Source: Asticcacaulis taihuensis (lineage in GTDB: Bacteria; Pseudomonadota; Alphaproteobacteria; Caulobacterales; Caulobacteraceae). From it: a stretch of DNA of 64,000 bases. Below the pieces are notes generated by a model, which was given only the letters and a program-made list of their open reading frames with translations, was not told the origin of the DNA and made no database searches. Made by a program: the position numbers and the translations under genes. The stretch lies in assembly GCF_900100255.1 (NCBI RefSeq), contig NZ_FMTS01000001.1, positions 1,302,001 through 1,366,000 of the forward strand. The letters are read 5' to 3'. This document shows positions 26,813 to 39,102 of the stretch, one piece after another (the stretch's first letter is position 1; each line of letters begins with the position of its first letter).

Positions 26813-27994
26813 ATGCAATGCGATACGGTCTGGACAAATTGCCGCCTGCTGGCCCGCGCCGGTCAGCCGCTGATCGACAAGGGCATGATCGCCGCAAAAA
26901 ACGGGCGCGTCGTATATGCCGGGCCCGCGACGGATTTCGACGCCCCGACCATCGATCTGGGCAGGCGACTGGTGACCCCCGGCCTGATCGATTGCCATAC
27001 CCATTTGGTCTTCGCCGGCAACCGCGCCCATGAGTTCAAGCTGCGGCTCGATGGTGCCACCTATGAGGAGATCGCCCGTGCCGGCGGCGGCATCCTCTCG
27101 ACCGTCACCGCCACTCGCGCCGCCTCCGAAGACGAACTGATCACCGCCGCCCTGCCCCGGCTGGATGCCTTGATCGCTTCCGGCGTCAGCACCATCGAAA
27201 TCAAGTCCGGCTACGGCCTGACTCTCGAAGATGAGCTGAAAATGCTGCGCGCCGCGAAAGCCCTGGAACGCCGGCGCCCGGTGCGGGTCATGACCACGCT
27301 GCTCGGCGCCCACGCCCTGCCGCCGGAATACAAGGACCGGCCAGACGCCTATATCGATGCCGTCTGCCACGAGATGATCCCGGCCGTGGTAGGCCTGGCC
27401 TCGGCGGTTGATGTCTTCTGCGAGGGCATCGGCTTCTCGCCGGCTCAGACGGAGCGCGTCTTCCAGGCCGCCCAAGCGCATGGCCTGCGCGTCAAGCTGC
27501 ACGCCGAACAGCTCTCCAACCTGCACGGCGCAGCCCTGGCGGCACGTTATGGCGCCCTGTCCGCCGACCACCTCGAACATCTTGACGCAGATGGTATCGA
27601 GGCCATGCGCGACGCCGGCACGGTGGCCACCCTCCTGCCCGGCGCCTTCTACTTCATGCGCGAGACTTATCTGCCGCCGATCGAAGGTTTGCGCGCCGAA
27701 AACGTCCCCATGGCCATCGCCACCGACTGCAATCCCGGCACCTCGCCGCTGACTTCGATCCTGATGGCAATGAACATGGCTGCCACCTGCTTCCGCCTGA
27801 CAATCGATGAATGCCTGGCCGGCGTCACCACCAATGCTGCGCAAGCGCTCGGCCTGTCGCACGAAATCGGCACCTTGGAGGCCGGCAAGTCATGCGACCT
27901 CGCCATCTGGGACTGCGCCGAACCGGCCGACCTCGTCTATTTCATTGGCGCCTCGCCCCTCCATTCCCGCGTATTCCAAGGTCAAACTATATGA
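26813..27994 (+). CDS. hutI: Imidazolonepropionase HutI
   Basis: HutI hydrolyses 4-imidazolone-5-propionate to N-formimino-L-glutamate. The 393-residue amidohydrolase shows the metal motif [17 protein letters not shown] near residue 62, [40 protein letters not shown], and [11 protein letters not shown] with the conserved Asp. The start lies 18 bases after the HutC operator, with GAGAAG upstream. The stop overlaps hutH by four bases. Length and motifs are normal for the family. Confidence 0.95.
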   Translation: MQCDTVWTNCRLLARAGQPLIDKGMIAAKNGRVVYAGPATDFDAPTIDLGRRLVTPGLIDCHTHLVFAGNRAHEFKLRLDGATYEEIARAGGGILSTVTATRAASEDELITAALPRLDALIASGVSTIEIKSGYGLTLEDELKMLRAAKALERRRPVRVMTTLLGAHALPPEYKDRPDAYIDAVCHEMIPAVVGLASAVDVFCEGIGFSPAQTERVFQAAQAHGLRVKLHAEQLSNLHGAALAARYGALSADHLEHLDADGIEAMRDAGTVATLLPGAFYFMRETYLPPIEGLRAENVPMAIATDCNPGTSPLTSILMAMNMAATCFRLTIDECLAGVTTNAAQALGLSHEIGTLEAGKSCDLAIWDCAEPADLVYFIGASPLHSRVFQGQTI

Positions 27995-29523
27995 TCCTCA
28001 CTCCCGGCTCCGTCACCCTGGCGCACTGGCGCGCGATCTATCGCGGCGAAGCGTTCTCGCTCGATCCCGCCTGCCTGCCGCACGTCGCCGAGAGCGCCTC
28101 GGCCATCACCCGCATCCTGGCCAAGGGCGAGCCGGTCTATGGCATCAATACCGGTTTCGGCAAGCTGGCCTCGACGCGCATCGATGACGCCGATCTGGCG
28201 ACGCTCCAGCGCAATATCATCCTCTCTCATGCTGCCGGTGTCGGTGCGCCGTCGCCGAAACCCGTGGTCCGCCTGATGCTGGCGCTGAAACTGGCCTCGC
28301 TGTCACAGGGCGCTTCCGGCATCCGGGTCGAGACGCTCGAACTGATGGAAGCCCTGCTGGCCCACGATCTGATACCAGTCATCCCGTGCCAGGGATCGGT
28401 GGGGGCTTCCGGCGATCTGGCGCCGCTGTCGCATATGGCCGCCGCCATGCTGGGCGTTGGTGAAATCGAAGCCGCCGGGGTGCGCAAGCCCGCCCTGCAG
28501 GCCCTGACAGATGCCGGCCTGAAGCCCCTCGATCCCGGCCCGAAGGAAGGCCTGGCCCTGCTCAACGGCACGCAATTCTCGACCGCCAATGCGCTGGCCG
28601 GCCTGTTCGAAGCCGAGGTGCTGATGCAGACGGCGCTGATCACCGGCGCGCTCTCAACCGAGGCCGCCAAGGGTTCGGATGCCCCGTTTGATCCGCGCAT
28701 CCACACCCTGCGCCGCCATCGCGGCCAGATCGATACCGCCCACACCTTGCGCGAACTGATGAGCGGTTCAAGCATCCGCGCTTCCCACCTGAAAGGCGAC
28801 GCGCGCGTCCAGGACCCCTATTGCCTGCGCTGCCAGCCCCAGGTTATGGGCGCCGCGCTCGATGTTTTACGCCAAGCGGCTGCCACGCTGGAAACCGAGG
28901 CCAATGGCGTCACCGACAATCCGCTGATTTTTACTGATCGCGACGGCACGGCGGATGAAGCCCTGTCTGGCGGCAATTTCCATGCCGAGCCGGTGGCCTT
29001 CGCCGCCGACATGATCGCGCTGGCGATCTGCGAGATCGGCTCGATTGCCGAGCGGCGTATCGCCATGCTGGTCGATCCGGCGCTGTCGGGCCTACCGGCC
29101 TTCCTGACTCCAAAGCCCGGCCTCAATTCCGGCTTCATGATCCCGCAGGTGACCGCCGCCGCACTGATTTCCGAAAACAAGCAGAAAGCCTATCCGGCCA
29201 GCGTTGATTCCATCCCGACCTCGGCCAACCAGGAAGACCACGTCTCCATGGCCGCCCATGGCGCGCGCCGCCTGATGGAAATGGCCGAGAACGCCTTTGC
29301 CGTCATCGGTATCGAACTGCTGGCCGCCGCCCAAGGCTGCGATTTCCACGCCCCCCTCACCTCGTCCGAGGCGCTGGAACGCGTCCGCACCCTGACCCGC
29401 TCGTCTGTGCCCGCGCTCGATCACGACCGCCATTTCCATCCGGATATGGCCCTGGCCATTGAGCTTGTCCGTTCCGGTGCTGTCATCAAGGCGGCGAACA
29501 TAAACCTGCCGACGGTGGAATAG
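27991..29523 (+). CDS. hutH: Histidine ammonia-lyase HutH
   Basis: HutH removes ammonia from L-histidine to give urocanate, the first step of the pathway. The 510-residue enzyme has the Ala139-Ser140-Gly141 triad ([14 protein letters not shown]) that cyclises to the MIO cofactor, the [11 protein letters not shown] segment with the active-site Tyr, and [15 protein letters not shown] longer frame begins upstream, but the ATG at 27991 overlaps the hutI stop (ATGA) and gives the standard length. A palindromic repeat separates it from hutU. Confidence 0.95.
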   Translation: MILTPGSVTLAHWRAIYRGEAFSLDPACLPHVAESASAITRILAKGEPVYGINTGFGKLASTRIDDADLATLQRNIILSHAAGVGAPSPKPVVRLMLALKLASLSQGASGIRVETLELMEALLAHDLIPVIPCQGSVGASGDLAPLSHMAAAMLGVGEIEAAGVRKPALQALTDAGLKPLDPGPKEGLALLNGTQFSTANALAGLFEAEVLMQTALITGALSTEAAKGSDAPFDPRIHTLRRHRGQIDTAHTLRELMSGSSIRASHLKGDARVQDPYCLRCQPQVMGAALDVLRQAAATLETEANGVTDNPLIFTDRDGTADEALSGGNFHAEPVAFAADMIALAICEIGSIAERRIAMLVDPALSGLPAFLTPKPGLNSGFMIPQVTAAALISENKQKAYPASVDSIPTSANQEDHVSMAAHGARRLMEMAENAFAVIGIELLAAAQGCDFHAPLTSSEALERVRTLTRSSVPALDHDRHFHPDMALAIELVRSGAVIKAANINLPTVE

Positions 29524-29533
29524 ACACAATCGA

Positions 29534-29657
29534 TCTCCCCCTCTTGGAGGGGGAGCTTGGAAATTGCGTTCAGCAATTTTCAAGAGGGGGTAAATGCCCC
29601 CGACAGAGTTACCCCCTCCGGCGCTGCGCGCCACCTCCCCCTCCAAGAGGGGGAGAT
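29534..29657. repeat. GC-rich palindromic repeat inside the hut operon
   Basis: The arms CTCCCCCTCTTGGAGGGGGAG at the left and their complement at the right enclose an AAATTGC...GCAATTT hairpin and CCCCCTCC...GGGGG boxes. It belongs to the same family as the copy at 12720, with longer stems. It lies between hutH and hutU, where it may lower readthrough or protect RNA ends. Confidence 0.85.
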
Positions 29658-29678
29658 TTATAGAAGGATGAGCCACCC

Positions 29679-31331
<1,653 letters not shown>

Positions 31332-31344
31332 GTGAGCCTGTCCT

Positions 31345-31881
31345 GTGATTACCCATCTCCCTGCCTTGCAACGTGTCCCCCAGCCCTGGAAAAACGGCGG
31401 CGGGGTGACGCGCGAAATCGCCGTCTTCCCGGAAGGCGCAGGGCTGGAGAATTTTCACTGGCGGATCAGCATGGCCGAGGTCACCGAACCCGGCCCCTTT
31501 TCGCGCTTCGAGGGCATCGACCGCCATTTGACCGTCCTCAGCGGCCGGATGCGGCTGGATATGCCCGATGGCCGCCACGTGCTTGATGCCGGTGACAGTT
31601 CCGCCTTCGCGGGTGAAACCCCTGTCGAAGCCGCGCCGCTCCTGCCGGTGATCGACCTCAATGTCATGACCCGCCGCGGCCACGCGCGCGCCGAAGTCCG
31701 GCATATCACATCCGGCGTCATCCTGCCGTCGGATCTGGTGTTTCTGGTGGCCACAAAGCCGATGATCGTCACCGCCAATGGCCAGCGCTATGCGCTCCAG
31801 CCCCATGATGCGCTGAAATTTGAAGGCCTGGAAGGCGAACCTATATCGTCGGGCGACGGATATCTGGTGGTCTTTCCATAA
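31345..31881 (+). CDS. hutD: HutD family protein
   Basis: HutD is a bicupin-like protein found in hut operons; it is proposed to tune the pathway, perhaps by binding N-formylglutamate, but its function is not settled. The 178-residue product has the family signature WKNGGGVTREIAVFPEG near the start, then FHWRISMAEV and the FSRFEGIDRHLTVLSG cupin strands. The start is a GTG, 13 bases after the hutU stop, and matches the start of homologues. It is the last hut gene of this strand. No formylglutamate deformylase follows. Confidence 0.88.
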   Translation: MITHLPALQRVPQPWKNGGGVTREIAVFPEGAGLENFHWRISMAEVTEPGPFSRFEGIDRHLTVLSGRMRLDMPDGRHVLDAGDSSAFAGETPVEAAPLLPVIDLNVMTRRGHARAEVRHITSGVILPSDLVFLVATKPMIVTANGQRYALQPHDALKFEGLEGEPISSGDGYLVVFP

Positions 31882-31886
31882 GTTAA

Positions 31887-32117
31887 ATCCACAGATTGCA
31901 CAGATTAGCACAGATTAAGAAAGGAAAGGGATTAAGTGGGGTTCATCTCCTGATTTCCTGGTCAGTGCAGGACGCCTTATCTTAAAGAGCGCAAAGCGCT
32001 CAAGAGTAAGTCAGTTCCCGCACATTCCTTAATCTCTAAGTAGTGGACGAACACGTCCGTTTCTCCCCTTAATCCTCTTCCTTTCTTAATCTGTGCTAAT
32101 CTGTGCAATCTGTGGAT
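31887..32117. repeat. Long inverted repeat built of CACAGATTN units, copy 2
   Basis: The left arm (31887-31936) and right arm (32068-32117) are inverted copies of about 50 bases with one or two differences. They start ATCCACAGATTGCACAGATT and continue with a purine-rich stretch. The loop of about 130 bases has no recognisable gene. It lies between the convergent hutD and thiolase genes. The 9-mer unit is shared with the element at 8258, but the loop is not. Confidence 0.9.
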
Positions 32118-32125
32118 TCAAAATC

Positions 32126-33268
32126 TTAAACTATCTCCACCGCCACCGCCGTTGCCTCGCCGCCACCGATGCAGACAGCGGCCACACCGCGTTTCAGCCC
32201 GCGCTGTTTGAGGGCGTTGATCAAAGTCACGAGGATGCGCGCGCCCGAAGCCCCGATCGGGTGGCCCAGCGCGCAGGCCCCGCCATGGACATTCAATTTG
32301 TCATGCGGAATGCCGAGATCGTGCATGGCGATCAGCGCCACCACGGCGAAGGCTTCATTGACCTCGAACAGGTCGACATCTCCAATGCCCCAGCCGATCT
32401 TGTCCAGCAACTTGCGGACCGCCCCCACCGGCGCCCGGCTGAACCATTTTGGTTCCTCGGCATGGCTGGCATGACCGACAATGCGGGCGATGGGCGCCAG
32501 CCCCCTGGCCTCCGCCATCGAGGCGCGGGCCAGCAGCAGCGCCGCCGCGCCATCTGAGATCGAACTCGAATTAGCCGCCGTCACCGTGCCATCCTTGGTA
32601 AAGGCCGGTTTCAGGGTCGGTATCTTTTCCGGTCGCGCCTTGGCCGGCTGCTCATCGGCCGTGATCAGGCCCGCCTTCGTCTCCACCGGCGTGATCTCGG
32701 CGCTAAAATCCGCTTTCAGGGCGCGGTCGAGCGAGGCCAGGGCATAGTCGTCCTGCATCTGGCGGGTGAACTGATAGTGCGTGGCCGCTTCGTCGGCGAA
32801 AGAGCCCATCAGGCGGCCCTTGTCATAGGCATCTTCCAGGCCATCGAGGAACATATGGTCCTTGACCTCGCCATGCCCCATCCGCATCCCGGCACGCGCC
32901 TTAGGCAGCAGATAGGGCGCATTGGACATGCTTTCCATGCCGCCGGCCACAACCATACCCGCCGAGCCCGCCGCGATGGCGTCGCAGGCCAGCATCACCG
33001 CCTTCATCCCGGAGCCGCACATCTTGTTGACCGTGGTGGCCGGCACCGATACCGGCAGGCCCGCACCCAAGGCCGCCTGGCGCGCCGGCGCCTGTCCCTG
33101 CCCCGCCGGCAGCACGCAACCCATGATCACCTCGTCAGGCACCTGTCCGTTCAGCACGGCGCGGATTGCCGCAGCCCCCAGTTCTGGCGCGGTCACGGCC
33201 GCGAAATCGCCCTGAAAACCGCCCATGGGCGTGCGGGCCGCGCCCGCAATGATGATTGTCTCCGGCAT
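32126..33268 (-). CDS. Acetyl-CoA C-acetyltransferase (thiolase)
   Basis: A biosynthetic-type thiolase that condenses two acetyl-CoA to acetoacetyl-CoA, or the reverse. Of 380 residues, the acyl-accepting Cys is in NKMCGSGMKAV (about residue 88), the His in GGACALGHPIGASG (about 340), and the second Cys in VCIGGGEATA near the C-terminus. The length is slightly under the 390 usual for the family because of a shorter central loop. GAGGAAA precedes the ATG. It stands alone, so its role (fatty acid, polyhydroxybutyrate or isoprenoid precursor metabolism) is open. Confidence 0.92.
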   Translation of the reverse strand: MPETIIIAGAARTPMGGFQGDFAAVTAPELGAAAIRAVLNGQVPDEVIMGCVLPAGQGQAPARQAALGAGLPVSVPATTVNKMCGSGMKAVMLACDAIAAGSAGMVVAGGMESMSNAPYLLPKARAGMRMGHGEVKDHMFLDGLEDAYDKGRLMGSFADEAATHYQFTRQMQDDYALASLDRALKADFSAEITPVETKAGLITADEQPAKARPEKIPTLKPAFTKDGTVTAANSSSISDGAAALLLARASMAEARGLAPIARIVGHASHAEEPKWFSRAPVGAVRKLLDKIGWGIGDVDLFEVNEAFAVVALIAMHDLGIPHDKLNVHGGACALGHPIGASGARILVTLINALKQRGLKRGVAAVCIGGGEATAVAVEIV

Positions 33269-33419
33269 GATCGTTTCCTCTTGTTATTATAAGAAAATTA
33301 CACATGAAACTATTTTTCACAAGCGATTTGCCACGCGCCGTTTCACGCAACCATATCGCTTTTTTTCATAATTAGCGTAAGAGACGGGATAGAATATGAT
33401 CGCAATCAAGGAATCCGCC

Positions 33420-34310
33420 ATGCGCCTTCATACTGTCGCTCTCACCGCCCTCGCCTTGATCCTGCCCGCCTGTGCCCAGGCCGGCCCCAAGCCGGACGAT
33501 GCTCAGATTACGCCGGACGCGCACGCTTTCAGGATCGGCACTTACCAAGCCTGGAGCCTGCGTGACCTGACAAATGTCGTGCCTAATGACAACAGTGTCA
33601 TCGGCCAAGGACAGACGCCCGAAGACGTAGCCGTCGTGCTGAAAGCCGCCGGCCAGCCGACCGATCATATCACCCTGTCGATCGATGCCCTGCTGGTGAA
33701 GGCTGGCGATCATCTGGTGCTGATCGATACCGGTATGGGACCGAAAGCGCACGGCGTACTGATGCAGAGCCTGGCCAAGGCCGGCGTGACACCCGATCAG
33801 GTCACCGATGTGCTGATCACCCACAGCCACCCGGACCATATTGGCGGCCTGCTGACCGCTGAGGGCAAACCCGCCTTCCCGAAAGCCGTGGTGCGCCTGA
33901 CAGATGCCGAATGGGCCTCCGTGAAAGCCAATCCGCAACAGGCGGATTTCGTGACCGCCATCACGCCGCAGATACAGACCTTCGCCGGCGGCGCAGAAGT
34001 CCTTCCCGGTATCACGTCCGTTATTCTGAAAGGCCATACCCCCGGCCATACCGGCTATGAGATCACCTCAGGTGACGCGAAACTGCTCGATATCGGCGAC
34101 ATGGCGCACAGCGTCGTGGTCTCTCTGGCCAAACCCGAATGGCCCATGGGCTACGACGCCGACAAACCGGCCGGTGAAACCACCCGCCGCGTCGAACTGA
34201 CTGTTCTGGCCAAAAACGGCGAAACCATTTTCGCGCCCCATTTCCCCTTCCCCGGCACCGGCCAGATCGTCGCCAAGGATGATGGCTTCGCCCTGAAACC
34301 AATCGAATAA
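33420..34310 (+). CDS. Exported metallo-beta-lactamase-fold hydrolase
   Basis: A protein of 296 residues from the ATG at 33420 (a start eight codons earlier is also open). The N-terminus is a signal sequence with a possible lipobox (ILPAC). The metal-binding motif is HSHPDHIGGLL (about residue 138). Further ligands are His in GHTPGHTGYEI and Asp in LLDIGDMAHS, and a final His lies in FAPHFPFPG. The pattern fits the MBL-fold subgroup that includes lactonases and other hydrolases; a lactonase or beta-lactamase role cannot be told apart here. It is divergent from the thiolase and upstream of catalase. Confidence 0.85.
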   Translation: MRLHTVALTALALILPACAQAGPKPDDAQITPDAHAFRIGTYQAWSLRDLTNVVPNDNSVIGQGQTPEDVAVVLKAAGQPTDHITLSIDALLVKAGDHLVLIDTGMGPKAHGVLMQSLAKAGVTPDQVTDVLITHSHPDHIGGLLTAEGKPAFPKAVVRLTDAEWASVKANPQQADFVTAITPQIQTFAGGAEVLPGITSVILKGHTPGHTGYEITSGDAKLLDIGDMAHSVVVSLAKPEWPMGYDADKPAGETTRRVELTVLAKNGETIFAPHFPFPGTGQIVAKDDGFALKPIE

Positions 34311-34402
34311 AATTACCTTATCCAAAAATCAAAAATTACTGATTTTATTTGTTCTGACGCGCGGCGCACACTGATGGCACCCAAACCAAAGGAGATGCCC
34401 GC

Positions 34403-35899
34403 GTGTCAGAACAAGCCCCCAAATGCCCGTTTCACCAGACGACTACGGCCGGCGCGCCGGTCGTCGATAACCAGAACAGCCTGACCGCCGGTCCACGCGG
34501 CCCCGTGCTGCTCCAGGATTACCAGCTTATCGAAAAGCTGGCCCACCAGAACCGCGAACGCATCCCGGAACGCGTCGTCCACGCCAAGGGCTGGGGCGCA
34601 CACGGCACCTTCACCGTAACCCATGACATCACGCGATATACCCGCGCCGCCCTCTTCGCCCGCGTTGGCAAGCAGACCCCGCTGATCACCCGTTTCTCGA
34701 CCGTCGCCGGCGAGCTGGGCGCCGCCGACGCCGAACGCGACGTGCGCGGCTTTTCGGTGAAGTTCTATACCGAGGAAGGCAACTGGGATCTGGTCGGCAA
34801 CAACACACCGGTCTTCTTCATCCGCGATCCGTACAAGTTCCCGGACTTCATCCACACCCAGAAGCGCCACCCGAAGACGCACCTGCGGTCGCCCACCGCC
34901 ATGTGGGATTACTGGTCGCTGAGCCCTGAGGCTCTGCACCAGGTCACCATCCTGATGTCGGACCGCGGCATTCCCGTCTCGCCCATGCACATGAACGGCT
35001 ACGGCTCGCATACCTATTCGTTCATCAATGCCGTCAATGAGCGTTTCTGGGTCAAGTTCCACTTCAAGCCCCACAAGGGAAAGGTGAACCTGACCAATGA
35101 AGAGGCCGCCAAACTGATCGGCAAGACGCGCGAAAGCTACCAGGAAGCCCTGTTCGGCGCGATTGAAGCCGGCGACTTCCCGCGCTGGGACTTGTTCGTG
35201 CAGGTCATGCCGGAACTGGAGGCCGAAACCACGCTCTATAACCCCTTCGACCTCACCAAGGTATGGCCGCACGGCGATTACCCGCTGATTCCGGTCGGGG
35301 TCATGGAGCTGAACCGCAATCCGGACAACTATTTCAACGAGGTCGAGCAGGCCGCCTATTCGCCGTCGAACATTGTGCCGGGTATCGGCTTTTCACCGGA
35401 CAAGGTTTTGCAGGCGCGCATCTTCTCCTATGCCGACGCCCACCGTTATCGCTTAGGGACTCACTACGAGGCCCTGCCGGTCAATGCGCCGAAATGTCCG
35501 GTCAATACCTATCACGCCGATGGTCAGATGCGCTTCTTCGCGCAATTCGGCGGCAATCCGGATGCCTATTATGAGCCCAACAGCTTCGGCGGGCCGAAGG
35601 AAGCGCCGGAATACAGGGAACCACCGCTGAAGATTTCGGGTGATGCCGACCGCTATAACCACCGCGACGGCAATGATGACTACAGCCAACCGCGTGCGCT
35701 TTTCAATCTGTTCTCGGACGGTGAAAAGCAGCGCACCTGTGCGAGCATTGCCGGCTCGATGAAGGGCGTGCCGCAGTTCATCATTGAGCGTGCCCTGACG
35801 CACTTCGACCGGATCGACCCGGCCTATGGCGCCGGCATCCGCAAGGCCCTGGCTCACGGCGGCGACGCCGAAGTCCAGGCGACACGCAGTCTCGACTGA
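34403..35899 (+). CDS. katA: Monofunctional haem catalase
   Basis: Catalase converts hydrogen peroxide to water and oxygen. The 498-residue protein belongs to the small-subunit group. The active-site His is in [12 protein letters not shown], and [21 protein letters not shown] and the distal Asn region ([14 protein letters not shown]) follow. The haem-ligand Tyr lies in [14 protein letters not shown] (about residue 338). The start is a GTG with AAGGAG ten bases upstream. An AT-rich 90-base leader separates it from the MBL gene and may hold an oxidative-stress promoter. A strong hairpin follows the stop. Confidence 0.95.
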   Translation: MSEQAPKCPFHQTTTAGAPVVDNQNSLTAGPRGPVLLQDYQLIEKLAHQNRERIPERVVHAKGWGAHGTFTVTHDITRYTRAALFARVGKQTPLITRFSTVAGELGAADAERDVRGFSVKFYTEEGNWDLVGNNTPVFFIRDPYKFPDFIHTQKRHPKTHLRSPTAMWDYWSLSPEALHQVTILMSDRGIPVSPMHMNGYGSHTYSFINAVNERFWVKFHFKPHKGKVNLTNEEAAKLIGKTRESYQEALFGAIEAGDFPRWDLFVQVMPELEAETTLYNPFDLTKVWPHGDYPLIPVGVMELNRNPDNYFNEVEQAAYSPSNIVPGIGFSPDKVLQARIFSYADAHRYRLGTHYEALPVNAPKCPVNTYHADGQMRFFAQFGGNPDAYYEPNSFGGPKEAPEYREPPLKISGDADRYNHRDGNDDYSQPRALFNLFSDGEKQRTCASIAGSMKGVPQFIIERALTHFDRIDPAYGAGIRKALAHGGDAEVQATRSLD

Positions 35900-35905
35900 T
35901 ACAGA

Positions 35906-35937
35906 AACGCCGCTGTCTGTTACGAGACGGCGGCGTT
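35906..35937. terminator. Bidirectional hairpin terminator between katA and a small gene
   Basis: AACGCCGCTGTCT (35906-35918) pairs with AGACGGCGGCGTT (35925-35937) with one G-T pair and a 6-base loop. It lies seven bases after the katA stop and just before the end of the convergent small gene. Confidence 0.75.
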
Positions 35938-35943
35938 ACTTTC

Positions 35944-36204
35944 TCAGGCGTAGTGCCGATAAGGGAGTTCGCTGCGGGCGGGTGGCGTCTTGGCCTTCAC
36001 CGCCTGTTCGACCACGGGCCGGACATCGGGATGGATGGACTGCTGGTGGATTTCATAATTGGTATCCAAAAACCAGGCATTTTCCAGGGCTTCATCGAGC
36101 ACCAGCGACCAGACATTATGCGGCAGTCCGAGGCGATCTATAAGGGATTGTGAAATGTCGGCTTTTTCAAACATCAAATCTGCATTCAGGGACATGGGTT
36201 TCAT
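35944..36204 (-). CDS. Small hypothetical protein, 86 aa
   Basis: I do not recognise this protein. It is acidic and soluble, with a helical middle (IDRLGLPHNVWSLVLDEALENAWFLD) and a C-terminal Lys/Pro-rich part ending RHYA. There is no signal peptide or Cys. It converges on katA across a shared hairpin terminator, which supports its being a transcribed gene. Two starts are possible, ATG at 36204 and ATG at 36195; neither has a clear Shine-Dalgarno sequence. Confidence 0.5.
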   Translation of the reverse strand: MKPMSLNADLMFEKADISQSLIDRLGLPHNVWSLVLDEALENAWFLDTNYEIHQQSIHPDVRPVVEQAVKAKTPPARSELPYRHYA

Positions 36205-36526
36205 CCATATGTGACGGTGGCAGCAGGTTCAGCACCGGCACTATGGCGTTAACCTTTGGCTGTGGCGACTCAATTCGACGCCCCAAAAACGCTGCGTAAA
36301 AAGGCACTTTCAGACCTTCCTCCGCCTACGGATCAATGGCCTTATTACGCTTCCCCTGGCCTTTCAGACATGTCATTGAGTCCATGCCGTGAATCCGGAC
36401 AAGCCGCCACGCCCTCTTTCGCTGTCATGAGCGAAAACCATTCTGACACACGCCTGACATCTTATGTTCACAAATTGTGACAATCGACCCCGCCCCCCCC
36501 TTATCAAAGGGCGTTTGTGAGACGGA
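36205..36526. other. Non-coding interval upstream of the 86-aa gene
   Basis: No supported gene. An open frame on the plus strand (36256-36480) lacks a ribosome binding site and has atypical composition. The only structure I see is TCACAAATTGTGA (36468-36480), a palindrome about a single central base, which may be an operator, and a run of eight C bases after it. Confidence 0.5.
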
Positions 36527-39025
36527 TTAGCGTTTCACCCGCACATTGGCCTCATTGACCAGTTCGATATAGGCGGCGCCAACATTGATAACATATTCAT
36601 TTTCGCCCCAGAAGAACGGCCAGTCCTCTTTGTTTTCAGGGAAGTCAGGCTTGAGCACCAGCACGCCCGGCACCACGCCGCCAGCGATGAAGCTGAAATC
36701 GGCGCGATTATTGCCATAGGCCACTTCCTTTGAAACGGTGCCGACGCCGGACACAAACGATACGTTCGAGCCCGGATGCGTGCCGTAAATGTAATCCAGC
36801 GCCTGATAGACCGCATCCGTGCCGACAATGTCGGGAAATTCCCGGTTCAGCGCCGCGGCTGTCAGGCCGTATTCGACCACCGTGCCACCGCCGGCCCAGC
36901 CACCTTCGGTGATCGGCACACCGAACGGATTGGCCGTGGCCAGCTTATCGGCCTCAGCCTTCAAGGCCACAACCGTCGGCCGGACCTTGGCTTTGAAGGC
37001 TTTCGGCATCAGCGGCAGCGCCTGGGCCAGGGTCGCGGCATTGGCGCTGAAGGTCTTGTTGACCTCCGGCCACAGGGCCTCGATCCGTTTGGCGTATTGC
37101 GGCTCTTTCGTGGTGATCAGCAGTTCGACGGCGGCGGAAAGCTCTTCTTCAACCAGGTCGCCACCTGTGGTATTGCCGTGATGATAGAGGTTCGGCGCAT
37201 GGCTGTGTTCCTCGGCCCAGATCCGTTTGGCGATCGCCAATGACTTGTCAGCCAGTGGATCGTCGAAGTCTTTCAGCGCGCGGCTGGCGGCGGCCAGCGC
37301 CGCGATCGAGCCGTAATTCAGTGCCGAGGTGGTATTGGTGAAGGCCCAGCGATCGTCGGGCATCCCGCTCTTGCCATCCTTCACCTCGTCACGCGCCAGG
37401 GACGGATCATAGATCAAGCCGTCAGTCTTGGTCACGGCATCGCCGAGGTGCGGGTATTCCGCCACGTCCGGCTCGACAATGCCATTGATGGCATGGCCCA
37501 CGGCATCGAACTGCGCCACCAGTTGCAGCGTGCCGTGCTGGATCTGCTGCAACAGGTCGGGCTTGCCATCCGGCACATGGATATCGACGTAACGGCGCTG
37601 ATGATCGATCAGGGTATCGTCGCGCGTGAGGCCGAACTTTTCCCAGCTCTGCACCAGAGACCGCACCACGGCATAATGAGTCTGGGTGCGGATGTCGAAA
37701 TCGCCGGCATCAAACCAGCCGCCGACATTCAGTCCCGGAATATGCTCATAGGGCTTGTATTTTGTGTCCGTGCTTCCCGGCTTGGAGGCGTAAAGATCGA
37801 TATGATCATCCCCCGGCGGCGCCTGCATGGCGTCGTCGCGGTGGCTGTCACCGTGCCAGACCCGATAAGCCTCATTGACCTTCATATGGTCCATCGCCAC
37901 CGGCAGATAGACATCGAGCGTCGGCTCCCAGGCCGTGGCGTAGATATCCGGCGCGATACGGAACGGACTGGTGCGCTGGCCTTCATATTCGATGACATAC
38001 AGGCCCGGCCTGGTGACGCTGGAGAAATCGAAGGTGCGGTAATCATAGCGCAGATAGTGCCCCCAGGGCTTGGCCTCGGCGGTCAATACCGGCGTGAAGC
38101 TGCCATCCGCCCCCACCTCAAGCAGACGCGCCTCGGCGGCAGGCTTATCGTTCGGATCGAGTTCGATGACGGCCTTCTTGGCCTGCTGCGGCGCGTAGCC
38201 CAGTTGCGAATGGGCGATCATCGGTGGCCGCACCCAGCCGGCCACCGAATTGGCGGTCAGGGTCCAGGAAACCACCTCACCGACTTTTCCGGCCGGCAGA
38301 AGCGAGCGCACGACATACCAGCCGTTCTGCGCCTGGTTGCGGCCGTCATAAAGGGCGATATCGCTGTCGGAGGTCAACGCCACCCGGCGCGCCGGATCTT
38401 CCGGCGCCAGCACAAAACTCTTGCCGTGCGCCAGCGGCAACGGCTCGGTCTGCGGCAAGAGGCGCGACATCGGCACGCCCTCGCCCAGGCTCTTCATCGG
38501 GCCCGAAGGATAAAGCGGGAACGTCCCCGCCACACCATCGGCGAGATAGCTCTTGTGGAAATAGGCGGCCGGCAGGAACTCCATGTTTAGCCCGGCCCTG
38601 CCAATCAGGGCTTCCGGCAGGGGTTTGTCGAGGATCACGCTCAAGGCCACGCCCTCGCCTTTCGGCTCAACGCGCACCTGATAGGTGAAATCATATTTCG
38701 GATAGCTGATCGTGGTGGTGACAACGCCCGTTGCCTGATCCACCTGCCGGTCCTTCACCAGCCCCATCTCGTCCCACTGGCCCGGCGTCGGCATCAGGCG
38801 GACATCGCCATTAGTAGCCGTGCGCACGCCCTGCTGGATAAGCTCGACCCCGGCGATCTTGGCATCATTAAACAGGCTGTTGGCGCCATTGGCAAAGACC
38901 AGCACATTGACGCCGCGCGTCTCGAAATAGCCTTTGTCGTTCAGATGCAACGGTTCGGCCTGGGCGGCTACCGATAACATGACACCGGTAGCGACCGTCA
39001 GCATAAGCCTGTTCAGATGACGCAT
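36527..39025 (-). CDS. Glycoside hydrolase family 9 (endoglucanase type)
   Basis: An exported enzyme of 832 residues. The frame runs further upstream, but the ATG at 39025 has GGGAAG nearby and begins a signal peptide ending AAQAE. The first 300 residues are two beta-sandwich regions, the second like the cellulase N-terminal Ig domain (HSQLGYAPQQAKKAVIEL). The GH9 catalytic barrel then follows, with the DAGDFD motif (catalytic Asp pair, in GGWFDAGDFDIRTQ) and a C-terminal GENEYVINVGAAYIELVNE supplying the acid Glu. It should cleave beta-1,4- or mixed-linkage glucan. A LacI-type operator lies 23 bases before the start, so it can be controlled apart from the upstream cupin gene. Confidence 0.88.
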   Translation of the reverse strand: MRHLNRLMLTVATGVMLSVAAQAEPLHLNDKGYFETRGVNVLVFANGANSLFNDAKIAGVELIQQGVRTATNGDVRLMPTPGQWDEMGLVKDRQVDQATGVVTTTISYPKYDFTYQVRVEPKGEGVALSVILDKPLPEALIGRAGLNMEFLPAAYFHKSYLADGVAGTFPLYPSGPMKSLGEGVPMSRLLPQTEPLPLAHGKSFVLAPEDPARRVALTSDSDIALYDGRNQAQNGWYVVRSLLPAGKVGEVVSWTLTANSVAGWVRPPMIAHSQLGYAPQQAKKAVIELDPNDKPAAEARLLEVGADGSFTPVLTAEAKPWGHYLRYDYRTFDFSSVTRPGLYVIEYEGQRTSPFRIAPDIYATAWEPTLDVYLPVAMDHMKVNEAYRVWHGDSHRDDAMQAPPGDDHIDLYASKPGSTDTKYKPYEHIPGLNVGGWFDAGDFDIRTQTHYAVVRSLVQSWEKFGLTRDDTLIDHQRRYVDIHVPDGKPDLLQQIQHGTLQLVAQFDAVGHAINGIVEPDVAEYPHLGDAVTKTDGLIYDPSLARDEVKDGKSGMPDDRWAFTNTTSALNYGSIAALAAASRALKDFDDPLADKSLAIAKRIWAEEHSHAPNLYHHGNTTGGDLVEEELSAAVELLITTKEPQYAKRIEALWPEVNKTFSANAATLAQALPLMPKAFKAKVRPTVVALKAEADKLATANPFGVPITEGGWAGGGTVVEYGLTAAALNREFPDIVGTDAVYQALDYIYGTHPGSNVSFVSGVGTVSKEVAYGNNRADFSFIAGGVVPGVLVLKPDFPENKEDWPFFWGENEYVINVGAAYIELVNEANVRVKR

Positions 39026-39047
39026 GATACTTCCCTGTTTATTTTTA

Positions 39048-39061
39048 TGATAGCGGTAACA
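39048..39061. promoter_or_regulatory. LacI-type operator before the GH9 gene
   Basis: TGATAGCGGTAACA is a near-perfect 14-base palindrome around a central CG, typical of operators for LacI-family regulators of sugar genes. It lies 23 bases upstream of the GH9 start. A close match (GTTAGCGGTAAC) lies upstream of the TonB-dependent receptor gene at 46073. Confidence 0.6.
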
Positions 39062-39102
39062 TATCCCTTCAGACGAGACTGTCAACCAGCTAGTCCAGCC
39101 CG

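Noticed and set aside
36256-36480. 74-residue open frame on the plus strand
   Set aside because: There is no ribosome binding site, the composition is unlike neighbouring genes, and no recognisable features are present; treated as non-coding.
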